A stretch of 64,000 bases of DNA from Acetivibrio cellulolyticus CD2 (GTDB taxonomy: Bacteria; Bacillota; Clostridia; Acetivibrionales; Acetivibrionaceae), in assembly GCF_000179595.2 (NCBI RefSeq), contig NZ_JH556657.1, positions 1 to 64,000 on the forward strand, written 5' to 3'. Shown here piece after piece: positions 46,820 through 56,585 of the stretch; the first letter of the stretch is position 1, and every line of letters starts with the position of its first letter. The position numbers and the translations under genes were made by a program. The notes below the pieces were generated by a model. The model was not told where the DNA came from. It searched no databases and saw nothing but the letters and a program-made list of their open reading frames with translations.

Positions 46820-46891
46820 CTACCCCATTCTTAGTACCTTTCTTATTAAGCTCCCGAAGAATTTAGGCATTTTTACCACTACTATTTTCAT
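46820..46891 (-). CDS. spoVM: Stage V sporulation protein M (SpoVM)
   Basis: This 23-codon gene encodes an amphipathic peptide, MKIVVVKMPKFFGSLIRKVL followed by RMG. It keeps the SpoVM pattern: Lys2, a hydrophobic stretch, then PKF (residues 9-11), Gly, a hydrophobic pair, Arg and Leu. SpoVM recognises the curved forespore membrane and anchors SpoIVA for coat and cortex assembly. GGGGAGGAG lies 8 bases before ATG. Its place beside rpmB is conserved in Bacillus, strongly supporting the call. A plus-strand 70-codon frame overlaps its RBS but has no support. Confidence 0.85.
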   Translation of the reverse strand: MKIVVVKMPKFFGSLIRKVLRMG

Positions 46892-47038
46892 ATGAAACAC
46901 TCCTCCCCGGTAAAAAGCTCCCACTACTTAATATATTATTCAAACTCAATCTTTTTGGTGAATATTTTTACCATTTTCACAATAGTTCCCCTGGGTTTTA
47001 TGATATTTGCCTTCCAAATTCCTCAAATGCAAAAAGTT

Positions 47039-47302
47039 CTAACTGCTTTTTTGAGCAATAGAACTGAAAAAACTCAAAATAAGGATTGTAACTACTCCCC
47101 CTAATATTGCTGGAACAATAGCTATATCAAAAAACTTGGGACCAAATGTATTGAAAAAAGGCATATATGCACCAATCCATGCACCAACAAGTCCAGCTAT
47201 TGCAGCTTCACCAGCTCCCCCTTTAATCTTTCCTATAAGTATCGAATTCATTATACCTCCCAATACCAAAGCTATTATTACAGTTACAATAAAACCTACC
47301 AT
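47039..47302 (-). CDS. GlsB/YeaQ/YmgE-family stress membrane protein
   Basis: This 87-aa hydrophobic protein has three membrane helices with the Gly-rich pattern of the transglycosylase-associated protein family: GGIMNSILIGKIKGGAGEAA, then GLVGAWIGAYMP. Members are stress-induced small membrane proteins of unclear mechanism. RBS GAGGAGGAG precedes ATG. It is transcribed alone, divergent from the next gene. Confidence 0.85.
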   Translation of the reverse strand: MVGFIVTVIIALVLGGIMNSILIGKIKGGAGEAAIAGLVGAWIGAYMPFFNTFGPKFFDIAIVPAILGGVVTILILSFFSSIAQKSS

Positions 47303-47456
47303 ATGCTCCTCCTCTAATTATACAATTGAATTTTCATTTATTAGTTTGTATTATTATTTCCCATTATAAGTTTTATTTACTTTTTTCATGAATAAAATAA
47401 ATTATATAAAGAAAGTTTCTTTGCAAAAAGTAGACTATCATTTTGGAGGATTTAAA

Positions 47457-48149
47457 ATGTATATAATTTATGTGAAAAACTACAAGAAAAAAATAATGTA
47501 TCTCTCGCTAATTATTCTTTTATGGATTGCAATGTTCATGGCAGCCAGCATGCTTATAGGTCAAACCTTTGCGTACAACCTGACTATAAACGATTATTTA
47601 ACCTTTTCGTGCCCAACGAAGTACACTATTGAAGATATCTTTATCAATCAAAACATTCAGGCAAATACAATTGAAGCAAATTACAACATAAGTCAGAACA
47701 TCGCACAAAAATTCTCAACATATAAATCTATGGAAGGTCAATTCAGCTTTGACTATCCTACAGCTTTCGAATTAAAAGAACAGGATTTCAACAGTGCGGA
47801 AATTTTATACCATATAGGTTTTAGAGATAAGAACAGACCTATTCATGGATTTGTACAGGTCTGGAATATGCCTTACTCCTTGGATGAATTTCTGGCAAAG
47901 TCAAAGTCAACTTCAACCCAAAATTATTTAAACTTTAATTCGCAATCAGTAACTGTAGACAATAGCCCGGCTATCTTCTGGAACTACAGTATATTAACAA
48001 ATGACAATATAAATTACAGAGGTTTGGAAGTGTTCTGGAAAAAGGACAATAAAATGTATAGGATAAGTTATTTCGTACCCGGAAATCTCTGGAGCGACAA
48101 GGAATATGAAACCTTCTGGAGCATTGTAAAATCATTCAAGACCTTTTAA
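47457..48149 (+). CDS. Membrane-anchored extracytoplasmic protein, PsbP-like domain
   Basis: This 230-aa protein has a short basic N-terminus, one membrane helix (about 14-38, MYLSLIILLWIAMFMAAS) and an exported domain. The last 135 residues (FSFDYPTAFELKEQDF, then YRISYFVPGNLWSDKEYETF) resemble the PsbP/Mog1-like fold of small clostridial secreted proteins. I chose ATG 47457 because GGAGG lies 7 bases upstream; a longer frame from 47388 has none. Function unknown. Confidence 0.65.
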   Translation: MYIIYVKNYKKKIMYLSLIILLWIAMFMAASMLIGQTFAYNLTINDYLTFSCPTKYTIEDIFINQNIQANTIEANYNISQNIAQKFSTYKSMEGQFSFDYPTAFELKEQDFNSAEILYHIGFRDKNRPIHGFVQVWNMPYSLDEFLAKSKSTSTQNYLNFNSQSVTVDNSPAIFWNYSILTNDNINYRGLEVFWKKDNKMYRISYFVPGNLWSDKEYETFWSIVKSFKTF

Positions 48150-48170
48150 AGGTAAAAAAGTCGCATAAAA

Positions 48171-48204
48171 AAACTTCCACTGCTTTTACCGTTAGTGGAA
48201 GTTT
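48171..48204. terminator. Bidirectional terminator
   Basis: A perfect 11-bp stem (48171-48181 with 48194-48204) with flanking A and T runs sits between two convergent genes. Confidence 0.85.
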
Positions 48205-48212
48205 CATTTTTA

Positions 48213-49910
48213 TTATTCCTTTGTAATAACACAACTTGCAACTTTGACACAGTTTCTTCCGCTTTCCTTGGCATCATATAAGGCATTGTCAGCCATCTTC
48301 AAAAGATCCGATTCCGTTGTTGACACCTCAGGATAAGTTGACAGTCCAAAGCTGACAGTAACAGATGCTGTCACGAGCTCATCCCTGATAGTAGTTTTTG
48401 CAATTTTCTCTCTCAGTATCTCAACCTTATCATATGCCTCTTTAAGTCCCGTTCTAGGAAATAGAAGTACAAACTCCTCTCCTCCATATCTTGCAATGAT
48501 ATCTCCGCTTCTTAATGAATTCTTAAGCAGATCACTAATATGCCTTAAGACCTTATCTCCAAAAAGATGGCCAAATGTATCGTTAAAACGTTTAAAATGG
48601 TCTATATCAAATATGGCCAAAGACAAATCATATTTATTCTTTTGCGCATTTTCAAATTCCTGCTGCAAACGTTCCTGGAAATATAACCTGTTATATACCC
48701 CAGTCAAGCTATCAACAGTCGCAAGCTCATGCATTCTCTCATACAGTTCGGCATTTTCAAGAGCAATACTAACTTGCTGTCCAATAATGTTAAGAAGTCT
48801 TAAATTATCCTCGTCAAAAGCATTAAAATATTTATGTTCTATCAATACAAGCCCGAATTTCCTTGTCTTCGTAACAAGCGGAACGCAAATTAATGAACTC
48901 ACTTCTCTCTCCTGCGTGAAGGAGTATTCTTTAGAATCAACAAAATTCTCCATAAGAGGCTCTCCACTTTTAAGGACATCCTTTAGAAGTTCACAATTAA
49001 TATTGTCAAAAAGTGAAATGAGCTCCTCTCTACTGCTTACATTGGTAGTATTCACTCTCAACCGATCCTTCTTTTCATCATATAGAATTACCGTTGAGTT
49101 ATTTACCCCCATAACTCCAATTATTATATCATTAACATGCTTTAAGAGTTCCTTGACATCAAAAATGGAACTTATAGCTTGCGTAATCTGCTGTACTGTG
49201 TAAAACTCAGCTATACTGTCTCTAAGTTTTTTGTTTGCATCCTCAATTTTAAAGTTAGTTTCCTTAAGCTTTTCATTATGAGTCTTTATTTCTTCCTGAG
49301 CAACTGCCAGTTGATCATATTTCTCTTCTAATTCGATATACAGCTTTGAATTGTTTTGTTCGTTCTCAGCACTATCCTCATATATTCTTCCACACATTAA
49401 TGAAAACATTAAAAATACAAGATAAATTAGCAAAGTTTTATATAACCTGGTAGGCTCAAATATTGAATCTTCTCCCACATATTTATATATCGAATCATGC
49501 AAAGCTTGAAATACAAAATTAACCACCATTGAAAATAACACCAAATAAAGTGCACCTTTTTTGCCTTTTCTAAAAGCAGTTAAAAGTGTTACAAAAAATA
49601 GCAGTGACAAAATCAATTCCCTGGATCCCAAAAATACTACTGCATAACCTAGTAATAACGGCTCTATAATCCTAAAAAGCATATAATACCGATTATGGGC
49701 AAACAAACCTTTTTTAACTGCTATTTGCTTAAGAAAATTAAATAGACCTGCTATAAAAATAAAACAGAACTTGTGAACAGTAACTTCTGATAATATATTA
49801 CCCGCTCCAATATAAACATAATCACTAAATATTACTAAGGTAATGGATAATACAATGAATATCCAGACCAAATTAACATAGATTTGTTCATATCTCTCAA
49901 ATTTTTTCAC
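48213..49910 (-). CDS. Membrane GAF-GGDEF diguanylate cyclase
   Basis: This protein (about 565 aa) makes cyclic di-GMP. About five or six membrane helices occupy residues 8-180, a coiled coil follows, then a GAF domain (about 245-385) and a GGDEF domain (about 405-560). The active site reads RYGGEEF, and an RSGD product-inhibition (I) site lies the standard distance before it, so the enzyme should be active and feedback-controlled. I chose GTG 49910 because AAGGAAG lies 7 bases upstream; ATG 49943 lacks one. Confidence 0.92.
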   Translation of the reverse strand: MKKFERYEQIYVNLVWIFIVLSITLVIFSDYVYIGAGNILSEVTVHKFCFIFIAGLFNFLKQIAVKKGLFAHNRYYMLFRIIEPLLLGYAVVFLGSRELILSLLFFVTLLTAFRKGKKGALYLVLFSMVVNFVFQALHDSIYKYVGEDSIFEPTRLYKTLLIYLVFLMFSLMCGRIYEDSAENEQNNSKLYIELEEKYDQLAVAQEEIKTHNEKLKETNFKIEDANKKLRDSIAEFYTVQQITQAISSIFDVKELLKHVNDIIIGVMGVNNSTVILYDEKKDRLRVNTTNVSSREELISLFDNINCELLKDVLKSGEPLMENFVDSKEYSFTQEREVSSLICVPLVTKTRKFGLVLIEHKYFNAFDEDNLRLLNIIGQQVSIALENAELYERMHELATVDSLTGVYNRLYFQERLQQEFENAQKNKYDLSLAIFDIDHFKRFNDTFGHLFGDKVLRHISDLLKNSLRSGDIIARYGGEEFVLLFPRTGLKEAYDKVEILREKIAKTTIRDELVTASVTVSFGLSTYPEVSTTESDLLKMADNALYDAKESGRNCVKVASCVITKE

Positions 49911-49996
49911 AAATTCACTTCCTTTATATTTGATAACAGACATCTACTACATTAATAACAGACATTTAGGATTACTATAGTAAGTTTATTACCTTT

Positions 49997-52222
49997 TCAG
50001 GCTAGTTTATCCCAGTAAATATCAATTACATCTCCCGGCTTTATCACATCAGTAAACCCGGCATTCTTACCGTTTAACTTGAGAACTATATTCCCTTTTG
50101 GGTTTGACAAATCGAAATCAAGGTAATTAAAAATATCTACAAATATAAATTGCGAGTTTTCGCTTCTAATGGACTTACTTTCACCGTTTACAATAATGTT
50201 CAAACATTTTCCACTCACCAGAACATCTTTTACAGTCTCCTCTTTATCCAGGATATCATTGCTAATACTAAACAAATCACTGTTGCCGATTTCTGATGTC
50301 TCGTTTCCACCTTCAGCATAATAGTCACCATTATCTCTTAAATCCTCATTAACAACTGATTCTTGAAGATTTTTAGGGGTATATCCTATTACATCCGAGT
50401 CCTGTAACACATAATCTTCCGGCACAGCAACTTCATTAACCGTTACATCAAACCCTGAAGTATTAATTTCACAAACTTTAAGTAAATTCTCTATTGTAAC
50501 GACTTCCTCAATATTCACTATATCGCCGTCATGTATAGCTTCTGTAATATCTACAGGTTTGCCGTTTATAAAAACCTTAGGTTCTAATGTAATACTTGTA
50601 CCATTTAAGCTAACCCTTCTGGTATCAGGATTTCTTACAAGATCAAAAACTTTTAGACTTGCATTGCTGCCATCTTCAGCAGGTAATACTCTTATGTTGT
50701 CCCCAATGCTAAGAACCGTTTCAAGGTTTGCAAGTTTGTCATTAACATATATCTCCGCGCTTTTTCCGATTCCGCCCCTTGCAGCCTTTTTTACACCGTT
50801 TAATTCATAGTTGATACTCTTACCGGTTCTTCCAATTAACTGACTGGGATTAAATCCTATTAGTATAAGTGCATCTGCTACTATAAGCTTCTTTGAATTA
50901 AACAGGCGAATCTTCTGTCCATTTATTGTAACCTTCATAAAGTCCTTTCCACACTGCATTTGTGCTGTAACAGCAATACCAAAAGGTGTAATAGCTTCAG
51001 GACCAGAAAGCTTCTTGCTATTAAACTTAATATTAGAAATAACATCTCTCCCTCTTACTACTACCCTATCGTTTGCAAGTCCTAAGCTTGACGATATAAA
51101 GCCAGTAAGTCCAGGAATCTGACTTCCGCCGCCAATGAGAAATACCGCATTTGGAGCTTTATGATTAAATTCAAGAATCTTCTCTGAAATTGTCTGTGCA
51201 AGAAACTCTGCAGATGGCTTGATAACCTCCATTATTTCACTTACAGCTATATTTCTCTTAATACCCAATATATCCGTAAATGCTATTTTGTCAGTTTTCT
51301 CGCTTATAGATAACTTGATTTTTTCAGCTGTATTAAAATCCACAAGATAGTGTTGTGCAATTTTCTCGGTTATCTCATCTCCGGCAATAGGAGCCATTCC
51401 ATAAGCAACTACACTTCCATTTCTTGTAATAGCTATGTCCGAAGTACCTGCACCTATATCCACCAGAGCCAGATTTAAAAGCCTTAAGTCCTTAGGTATA
51501 GTTACATTAATAGCAGCTATAGGCTCAAGAGTAAGGTTTACTATCTCAAGACCCACTCTGCTCATAACTGTATACATACTATCAACTACTATATGGGGTA
51601 AAAATGTTGCCAGTATATCAGCTCCAACCTTTTTGCCTTTATGCCCGGCCAGGGATGAAATAACATATCCATTCAAATAATAATTTATTACGCTGTATCC
51701 GACACAGTAGAAAGGAGTCCTCTCCTCTTTCGATATTTCTTCGTCAAGAGCAAACTGTGCCTTTTGAATACCTTCTACTTCCAAACTGCTTATAAATTCC
51801 TGGTCAATTTCCTTTGCCATATCGCATTCGCGCTCAACCCGTACCTCGCAAGTTTTTAAAACCCTTCCTGCCGCTGCAACTGCAACCTTCGACAAATTAA
51901 ATCCAAGCTTCTTTTCCAATCTCTCTTTTATTTCCTGTGCAACAAAAGCAACCTCTGCTATGTCATGAATCTGCCCATCCATCATTGCCCTGTTCTTATG
52001 CTCAATTATTTCTGCTGCAAGTACTTTGAATTTGTCATTTTCCTGTATACCAACTATTCCAACTACCGTCCGCGTACCAATATCCATTGCAAATATTACT
52101 TCTTCGGGATTAACTTTATTTACTGAATTTTCTTTCAAAGGACTTTTTGTTGCCTTTTTTTTGTCTCGCTCAATGACTTTACTTCTTAAATCTTTTTTGC
52201 TTTGACCCAAGTTAGCAGTCAT
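49997..52222 (-). CDS. FtsA-like actin-family ATPase with long C-terminal extension
   Basis: This 741-aa protein begins with a basic segment of about 40 residues, then an FtsA/PilM-type actin fold (about 42-415): IFAMDIGTRTVVGIVG (phosphate 1), the SHS2 insertion, ALVDIGAGTSDIAITRNG (phosphate 2) and FLIGGGSQIPGL (adenosine). The last 300 residues contain small beta modules, including a ubiquitin-like stretch near 530-600 and another at the C-terminus (KPGDVIDIYWDKLA). It lacks the C-terminal membrane helix of true FtsA and no ftsZ is nearby, so it is a clostridial FtsA paralogue of unknown job. RBS AGGG precedes ATG. Confidence 0.8.
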   Translation of the reverse strand: MTANLGQSKKDLRSKVIERDKKKATKSPLKENSVNKVNPEEVIFAMDIGTRTVVGIVGIQENDKFKVLAAEIIEHKNRAMMDGQIHDIAEVAFVAQEIKERLEKKLGFNLSKVAVAAAGRVLKTCEVRVERECDMAKEIDQEFISSLEVEGIQKAQFALDEEISKEERTPFYCVGYSVINYYLNGYVISSLAGHKGKKVGADILATFLPHIVVDSMYTVMSRVGLEIVNLTLEPIAAINVTIPKDLRLLNLALVDIGAGTSDIAITRNGSVVAYGMAPIAGDEITEKIAQHYLVDFNTAEKIKLSISEKTDKIAFTDILGIKRNIAVSEIMEVIKPSAEFLAQTISEKILEFNHKAPNAVFLIGGGSQIPGLTGFISSSLGLANDRVVVRGRDVISNIKFNSKKLSGPEAITPFGIAVTAQMQCGKDFMKVTINGQKIRLFNSKKLIVADALILIGFNPSQLIGRTGKSINYELNGVKKAARGGIGKSAEIYVNDKLANLETVLSIGDNIRVLPAEDGSNASLKVFDLVRNPDTRRVSLNGTSITLEPKVFINGKPVDITEAIHDGDIVNIEEVVTIENLLKVCEINTSGFDVTVNEVAVPEDYVLQDSDVIGYTPKNLQESVVNEDLRDNGDYYAEGGNETSEIGNSDLFSISNDILDKEETVKDVLVSGKCLNIIVNGESKSIRSENSQFIFVDIFNYLDFDLSNPKGNIVLKLNGKNAGFTDVIKPGDVIDIYWDKLA

Positions 52223-52288
52223 TAGAATCCCTCGCTTTATGTTTTTTTGGAATGATAAAAATCGGAATTAAGGAATGAGTAAAACATT

Positions 52289-52933
52289 TCAGCTATTCCT
52301 TATTTGATTAACTCCATAATCACAGTAATCTAGAATTCCACATTTTGCACATTCAGGTTTTCTAGCCTGACATACAGCTCTGCCATGATAAACCAGTTGA
52401 TGACAAAATTTACTCCAGTTCTCTTTAGGGACTATTTCCATCAAATCAAATTCAATTTTCGTTGGATCTTCATTTTTACTTAGACCAATACGGTTGCTAA
52501 GTCTTTTCGCATGAGTATCAATAACAATTCCAGGTATGCCATAGATGTCACTCAAAACAAGATTTGCAGTTTTTCTACCCACCCCAGGCAGGGTAAGTAA
52601 ATCATTTAAATTATCGGGAACTTTTCCTTTGAACTTATCAATTAACATTTTGCAAGTTTCCTTGATATTACGAGCCTTGTTGTGATAAAAACCTGTAGGC
52701 TTTATATCCTGCTCCAGTTCATTCAAGTCTGCATTTGCAAAATCGAAAACACTTTTATATTTTTTATATAGTGATTGGGTTACTATATTAACTCTTGCAT
52801 CAGTACATTGTGCAGCAAGTTGTGTTGATATCAGAAGCTGCAAGGGATCTTTATAATCCAGTGTGCAATCCGCATCACTGTATAATACATCAAATATCTT
52901 TATAATCTCAATAACACGAGCTCTTTTGTCCAT
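52289..52933 (-). CDS. nth: Endonuclease III
   Basis: This base-excision-repair glycosylase/AP lyase (about 214 aa) has the helix-hairpin-helix LPGVGRKTANLVLSD with catalytic Lys, the catalytic Asp in VIDTHAKRLSNRIGL, and a [4Fe-4S] cluster motif (CQARKPECAKCGILDYC). I chose ATG 52933 (GGAGAG 7 bases upstream) over ATG 52948. Confidence 0.95.
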   Translation of the reverse strand: MDKRARVIEIIKIFDVLYSDADCTLDYKDPLQLLISTQLAAQCTDARVNIVTQSLYKKYKSVFDFANADLNELEQDIKPTGFYHNKARNIKETCKMLIDKFKGKVPDNLNDLLTLPGVGRKTANLVLSDIYGIPGIVIDTHAKRLSNRIGLSKNEDPTKIEFDLMEIVPKENWSKFCHQLVYHGRAVCQARKPECAKCGILDYCDYGVNQIRNS

Positions 52934-53078
52934 ATTAAAACTCTCCATCCTTATTATATCAAAATAATATATAAAATGTACAATAAAATTTGTTTACAAT
53001 ATTAAATCTTATTTGTATTATGCGTACTGAATTAATTTATAAAACATTAATTATAACACTTATTGATAGCAAAATGTA

Positions 53079-53110
53079 CGAAAAAAGCCCTAGTTTCCCG
53101 GACTTTTTCG
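53079..53110 (-). terminator. Terminator of glgA
   Basis: CGAAAAAAGCCC and GGACTTTTTCG (53079-53110) form a stem of about 11 pairs just after the glgA stop. Confidence 0.65.
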
Positions 53111-53131
53111 CACTTATCTATAGTCACATTT

Positions 53132-54598
53132 TTATCTTTTCTTTTTTATAAGCTTGTTATATAATTCCAAATACTTTATTGCTGACTTATCCCATGAATT
53201 ATCGATATTCATAGCCCTTTTAACAAGCTCTTTCCATTCTGAAGGCTTGGTTTGATAGAATTTCAATGCCCGATTTATGGTCTTAAGCATATCTTTTGAT
53301 GAAAACTCAGTGTAAGTAAAACCGTTTCCGTTCTTACTGTCATTCTCAACATCAAAAACAGTATCTGCCAATCCACCTGTTGATCTTACAATCGGAATGG
53401 TACCATAACGTAAACTGAAGAGCTGGCCCAAACCACAAGGTTCAAAACGTGACGGCATCAAGAACAAATCACTTGCTGCATATATACGCTGCGCTAAAGG
53501 AGCATTAAAACCTGTGTACACGCCCATTTTCTTCGGGTATTTCTCCCTGAACTTTTTGAATCCTGTTTCATAGTACTCATCACCGGCACCTAGTAATACG
53601 AATTGTATATCATTTTTCATAATTTCATCGATTTCATCCATTAAGAGGTTTAGCCCTTTTTGGCTCGACAACCGGGATATTAATCCAATCATAGGCATAT
53701 CTTTCACAGGAAGCCCCATTTCCTTCTGAAGGGCAAATTTATTTTCCTTTTTAAGTTCAATAGAATTCACATCATAATTCTTTACAATCCTTGGGTCTTC
53801 CTTAGGATTAAACACATCGTAATCAATCCCATTTACTATTCCATAAAGGTCTTTAGATCTTTTTTTCAGCAAACCTTCCAGCTTTTCACCATACTGTGGA
53901 GTCTGTATTTCCTTCACATAGGTTTCACTCACAGTATTTATAATATCTGAGTAAACCAAACCAGCCTTCATAAAGCTAAACGTACCATAGAATTCAACCT
54001 TTTCCGGTATAAAAACATCTTCACCCACATTAAACAGCCCTATAACATCTTTCGAGAAATTGCCCTGATATTCAAGATTGTGAATAGTAAATATAGTTTT
54101 CATATTTTTATAGAACGGATATTCCTTATACTTCTCGTTTAAAAGCATACAAAGCGGGCCGGTATGCCAATCATTGCAATGGATTATATCAGGTTGAAAA
54201 CCAATTTTAGGAAGCATCTCAAGAGCTGCCTTACACAGAAATGCAAATCTGTCAGCATCATCTAAATAACAATAAATATTTTCTCTATCATATAAATGGT
54301 AGTTATCTAAGAAATATACAGGTACACTTTTATCCTCATTATCGTGCTTAAAACCAATTTCACCTTCCCGAACTATACAAGTTTCTTTCCTATTATTTAT
54401 AATCACCGGAAAATCGGTAATATATTTCATATCCGTATTTATTTGCTGAAACCTGGGCATTGCAATCCTTACATCGTGTCCCATTGAAACTAATGACTTT
54501 GGCAGCGAACCTGCTACATCTGCCAAACCACCTGTTTTAGCGAATGGAGCTACTTCAACTGAAACAAATAATACTTTCAAGTTATCATTCTCCCTCAT
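53132..54598 (-). CDS. glgA: Glycogen synthase (ADP-glucose type)
   Basis: This 488-aa GT5 enzyme elongates glycogen from ADP-glucose. The ADP-glucose-binding KTGGLADVAGSLPKSL is near the N-terminus; the GT-B C-terminal half has ISRLSSQKGLNLLMDEI and the PSRFEPCGLGQLFSLRYGTIP motif with catalytic Glu. No glgC, glgB or glgP is adjacent. RBS GGTGGAGG is 6 bases before ATG. Confidence 0.95.
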   Translation of the reverse strand: MRENDNLKVLFVSVEVAPFAKTGGLADVAGSLPKSLVSMGHDVRIAMPRFQQINTDMKYITDFPVIINNRKETCIVREGEIGFKHDNEDKSVPVYFLDNYHLYDRENIYCYLDDADRFAFLCKAALEMLPKIGFQPDIIHCNDWHTGPLCMLLNEKYKEYPFYKNMKTIFTIHNLEYQGNFSKDVIGLFNVGEDVFIPEKVEFYGTFSFMKAGLVYSDIINTVSETYVKEIQTPQYGEKLEGLLKKRSKDLYGIVNGIDYDVFNPKEDPRIVKNYDVNSIELKKENKFALQKEMGLPVKDMPMIGLISRLSSQKGLNLLMDEIDEIMKNDIQFVLLGAGDEYYETGFKKFREKYPKKMGVYTGFNAPLAQRIYAASDLFLMPSRFEPCGLGQLFSLRYGTIPIVRSTGGLADTVFDVENDSKNGNGFTYTEFSSKDMLKTINRALKFYQTKPSEWKELVKRAMNIDNSWDKSAIKYLELYNKLIKKKR

Positions 54599-54832
54599 TT
54601 TATGCCTCCACCTGATCTATAAATAAGCCGGACTAAAATAAATTAGCACAATAAAAATTAATTTACAACAGTTTCTACTATGGGTATTTTTATCCCAATA
54701 TCTATATATACCCATATTATGCATAATCAATTGCTTTAGTTAAAAGCAACCTCAAAAGTTATTGTACACCAAACAACCGCACAAAAAAAGTGTAAGAAAT
54801 ATTTCGCGCCTCTCAAAGGCACAAAAATCCCC

Positions 54833-56272
54833 CTACATAACTTCATTGCCGCCATCTTTTCCATCTGCCATCAATACTAAAACATCAACAATTTCAGGGT
54901 CAAATTGACTTCCCTTGCACCTTTTCAGTTCTTCAATTGCAGCTTCCATTGCCATTCCTTTTCTATATGGACGGTCGCTGGTCATAGCATCAAAAGCATC
55001 TGCAACACAGAGAATTCTTCCAAAAGTACAAATTTCGCTACCTTTAAGCCCATTTGGATATCCTCTTCCGTCATATCTTTCGTGATGCTGCAGAATTCCG
55101 CTCAAACCATTATTCAAAAATTCAATATCCTTTAATATATTATATGCAATTGTAGGATGCTTCTTTATTTCATCAAACTCTTCATCTGTAAGCTTTCCCT
55201 GCTTGTTGAGTATAGCTGCCGAAATCCCAATCTTTCCTATATCGTGAAGTATTGCTGCATATCTCAAGTCACTTATTTCATTCTCACTTAATCCCAATGT
55301 TCTTGCCAATTCGCAGGAAATCTCCATAACTCTTTGGCAGTGTCCTCTGGTATACGGATCCTTCGCCTCAATTGAGTTTGCAAGCGACATAACCGTTTGC
55401 AAATAACCGTATTGGATCTCACTATAATATCTTGTGAGTTCATTGTTCTTTTTGGCTAGCTCTACCTTTGTTTCGTCGAGCTCCCTGATATAAGCATTAA
55501 GCTCTTCATTACTTGCTGCTGCCTGTTCATACAAAGCTTCTATTTCCTGCTTCTGAGTATAAATACTATTATACATTTCAGCATTTTTTACGCTTATAGC
55601 AGTAAAATTTGCCAAACTCTCCAAAAAGCCAAAATTAACCTTCGAAAAGCTTCCAACACTTGTACTTCCTGCATAAATTGCTCCTACAAATTCGTTGGAT
55701 ACTGATAGAGGTATAATTATAGTATCTCCCTTTATTTTGTCAGAAATAATTTGAATACTGTCAATAACACCGTCACGTGCCTCCTTAAGATATTCCTCAA
55801 TTTCATTCTTATCTATCTCGGAAGTACATGCTTCACCGTATTCATATTTATAGTTTAGCTTTCCAGTGCTTTCATTTACAATACATAAATAGTACCATTC
55901 ACATTCAGCATATTTGCTTAACAATTTGCAAGTATATACCATTATGGTGTTTAGATCAAAGGTTGAAGTTATTATTTTTAGAGCATCGTGAAGTGAAAGG
56001 AGTTCATCTTCCATTTCTTCAATCTTCTCTTTTTGCTCAATTATTGTCCTGTTTAACTCTTCATACCTGTCTGAATTTTGATCTAAATCTGCAGGCTTTT
56101 TACTCTTATAATATGTAAAGATATAGTTAACTACAATATAAGCAACTGAGGAAATTAAGAAAAAAAGAAACGAGAAAGATCCTGTTCTAATAAACAGATA
56201 TAGTGAGATAATGAGTATGGAAAAAGCAAATATATAATTTATGCGTTCAACTGCCAGGGATTTATTTGACAT
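54833..56272 (-). CDS. GAF-HD-GYP cyclic di-GMP phosphodiesterase
   Basis: This protein (about 479 aa) has two N-terminal membrane helices (about 10-50), a coiled coil, a GAF domain (about 100-245), a second coil and a C-terminal HD-GYP domain. Metal-binding residues are visible: HCQRVMEIS, the HD pair in ILHDIGKIG, the HH pair in LQHHERYDGRGYPNG (GYP intact). It should hydrolyse cyclic di-GMP. I chose ATG 56272 (GGAGG 6 bases upstream) over an earlier one. It may oppose the cyclase at 48213-49910. Confidence 0.92.
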   Translation of the reverse strand: MSNKSLAVERINYIFAFSILIISLYLFIRTGSFSFLFFLISSVAYIVVNYIFTYYKSKKPADLDQNSDRYEELNRTIIEQKEKIEEMEDELLSLHDALKIITSTFDLNTIMVYTCKLLSKYAECEWYYLCIVNESTGKLNYKYEYGEACTSEIDKNEIEEYLKEARDGVIDSIQIISDKIKGDTIIIPLSVSNEFVGAIYAGSTSVGSFSKVNFGFLESLANFTAISVKNAEMYNSIYTQKQEIEALYEQAAASNEELNAYIRELDETKVELAKKNNELTRYYSEIQYGYLQTVMSLANSIEAKDPYTRGHCQRVMEISCELARTLGLSENEISDLRYAAILHDIGKIGISAAILNKQGKLTDEEFDEIKKHPTIAYNILKDIEFLNNGLSGILQHHERYDGRGYPNGLKGSEICTFGRILCVADAFDAMTSDRPYRKGMAMEAAIEELKRCKGSQFDPEIVDVLVLMADGKDGGNEVM

Positions 56273-56474
56273 ACAATACCTCCAGATCAATTAACAAATA
56301 TCATGAGGTCATCAAGCCCGTCTAAACTTAAGGCCTATTATTTTGCTCCCCGCAATCAGTTTTATCTAGAAATTCTTTAAGAACTCTCTAATTTTATTAT
56401 TCTACAAAATATTCTAAAATCCTTCACACCTCTTATTATTTTAGCAAATAACTTGTATAAAAACTCATAACAAA

Positions 56475-56510
56475 AACCGGCAGAGCAGATTATAAGTTGC
56501 TTTGCCGGTT
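56475..56510 (-). terminator. Terminator of the HtrA gene
   Basis: AACCGGCA-G-AGCA pairs with TGCT-T-TGCCGGTT (56475-56510), a 12-pair GC-rich stem followed by a T run on the minus strand. Confidence 0.8.
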
Positions 56511-56585
56511 CACTTTATCTTAATATTTTTTAGCAAAAATTCCAATATGGTAATAAATACAACCTAGCTTTTTTACTGTTAATAA

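Noticed and set aside
46892-47104. 70-codon plus-strand frame behind rpmB
   Set aside because: It covers the spoVM RBS and the end of the GlsB-type gene and lacks an RBS of its own.
48496-49203. 235-codon plus-strand open frame
   Set aside because: It is antisense to the GAF-GGDEF gene; a Ser/Leu-rich translation is typical of shadow frames.
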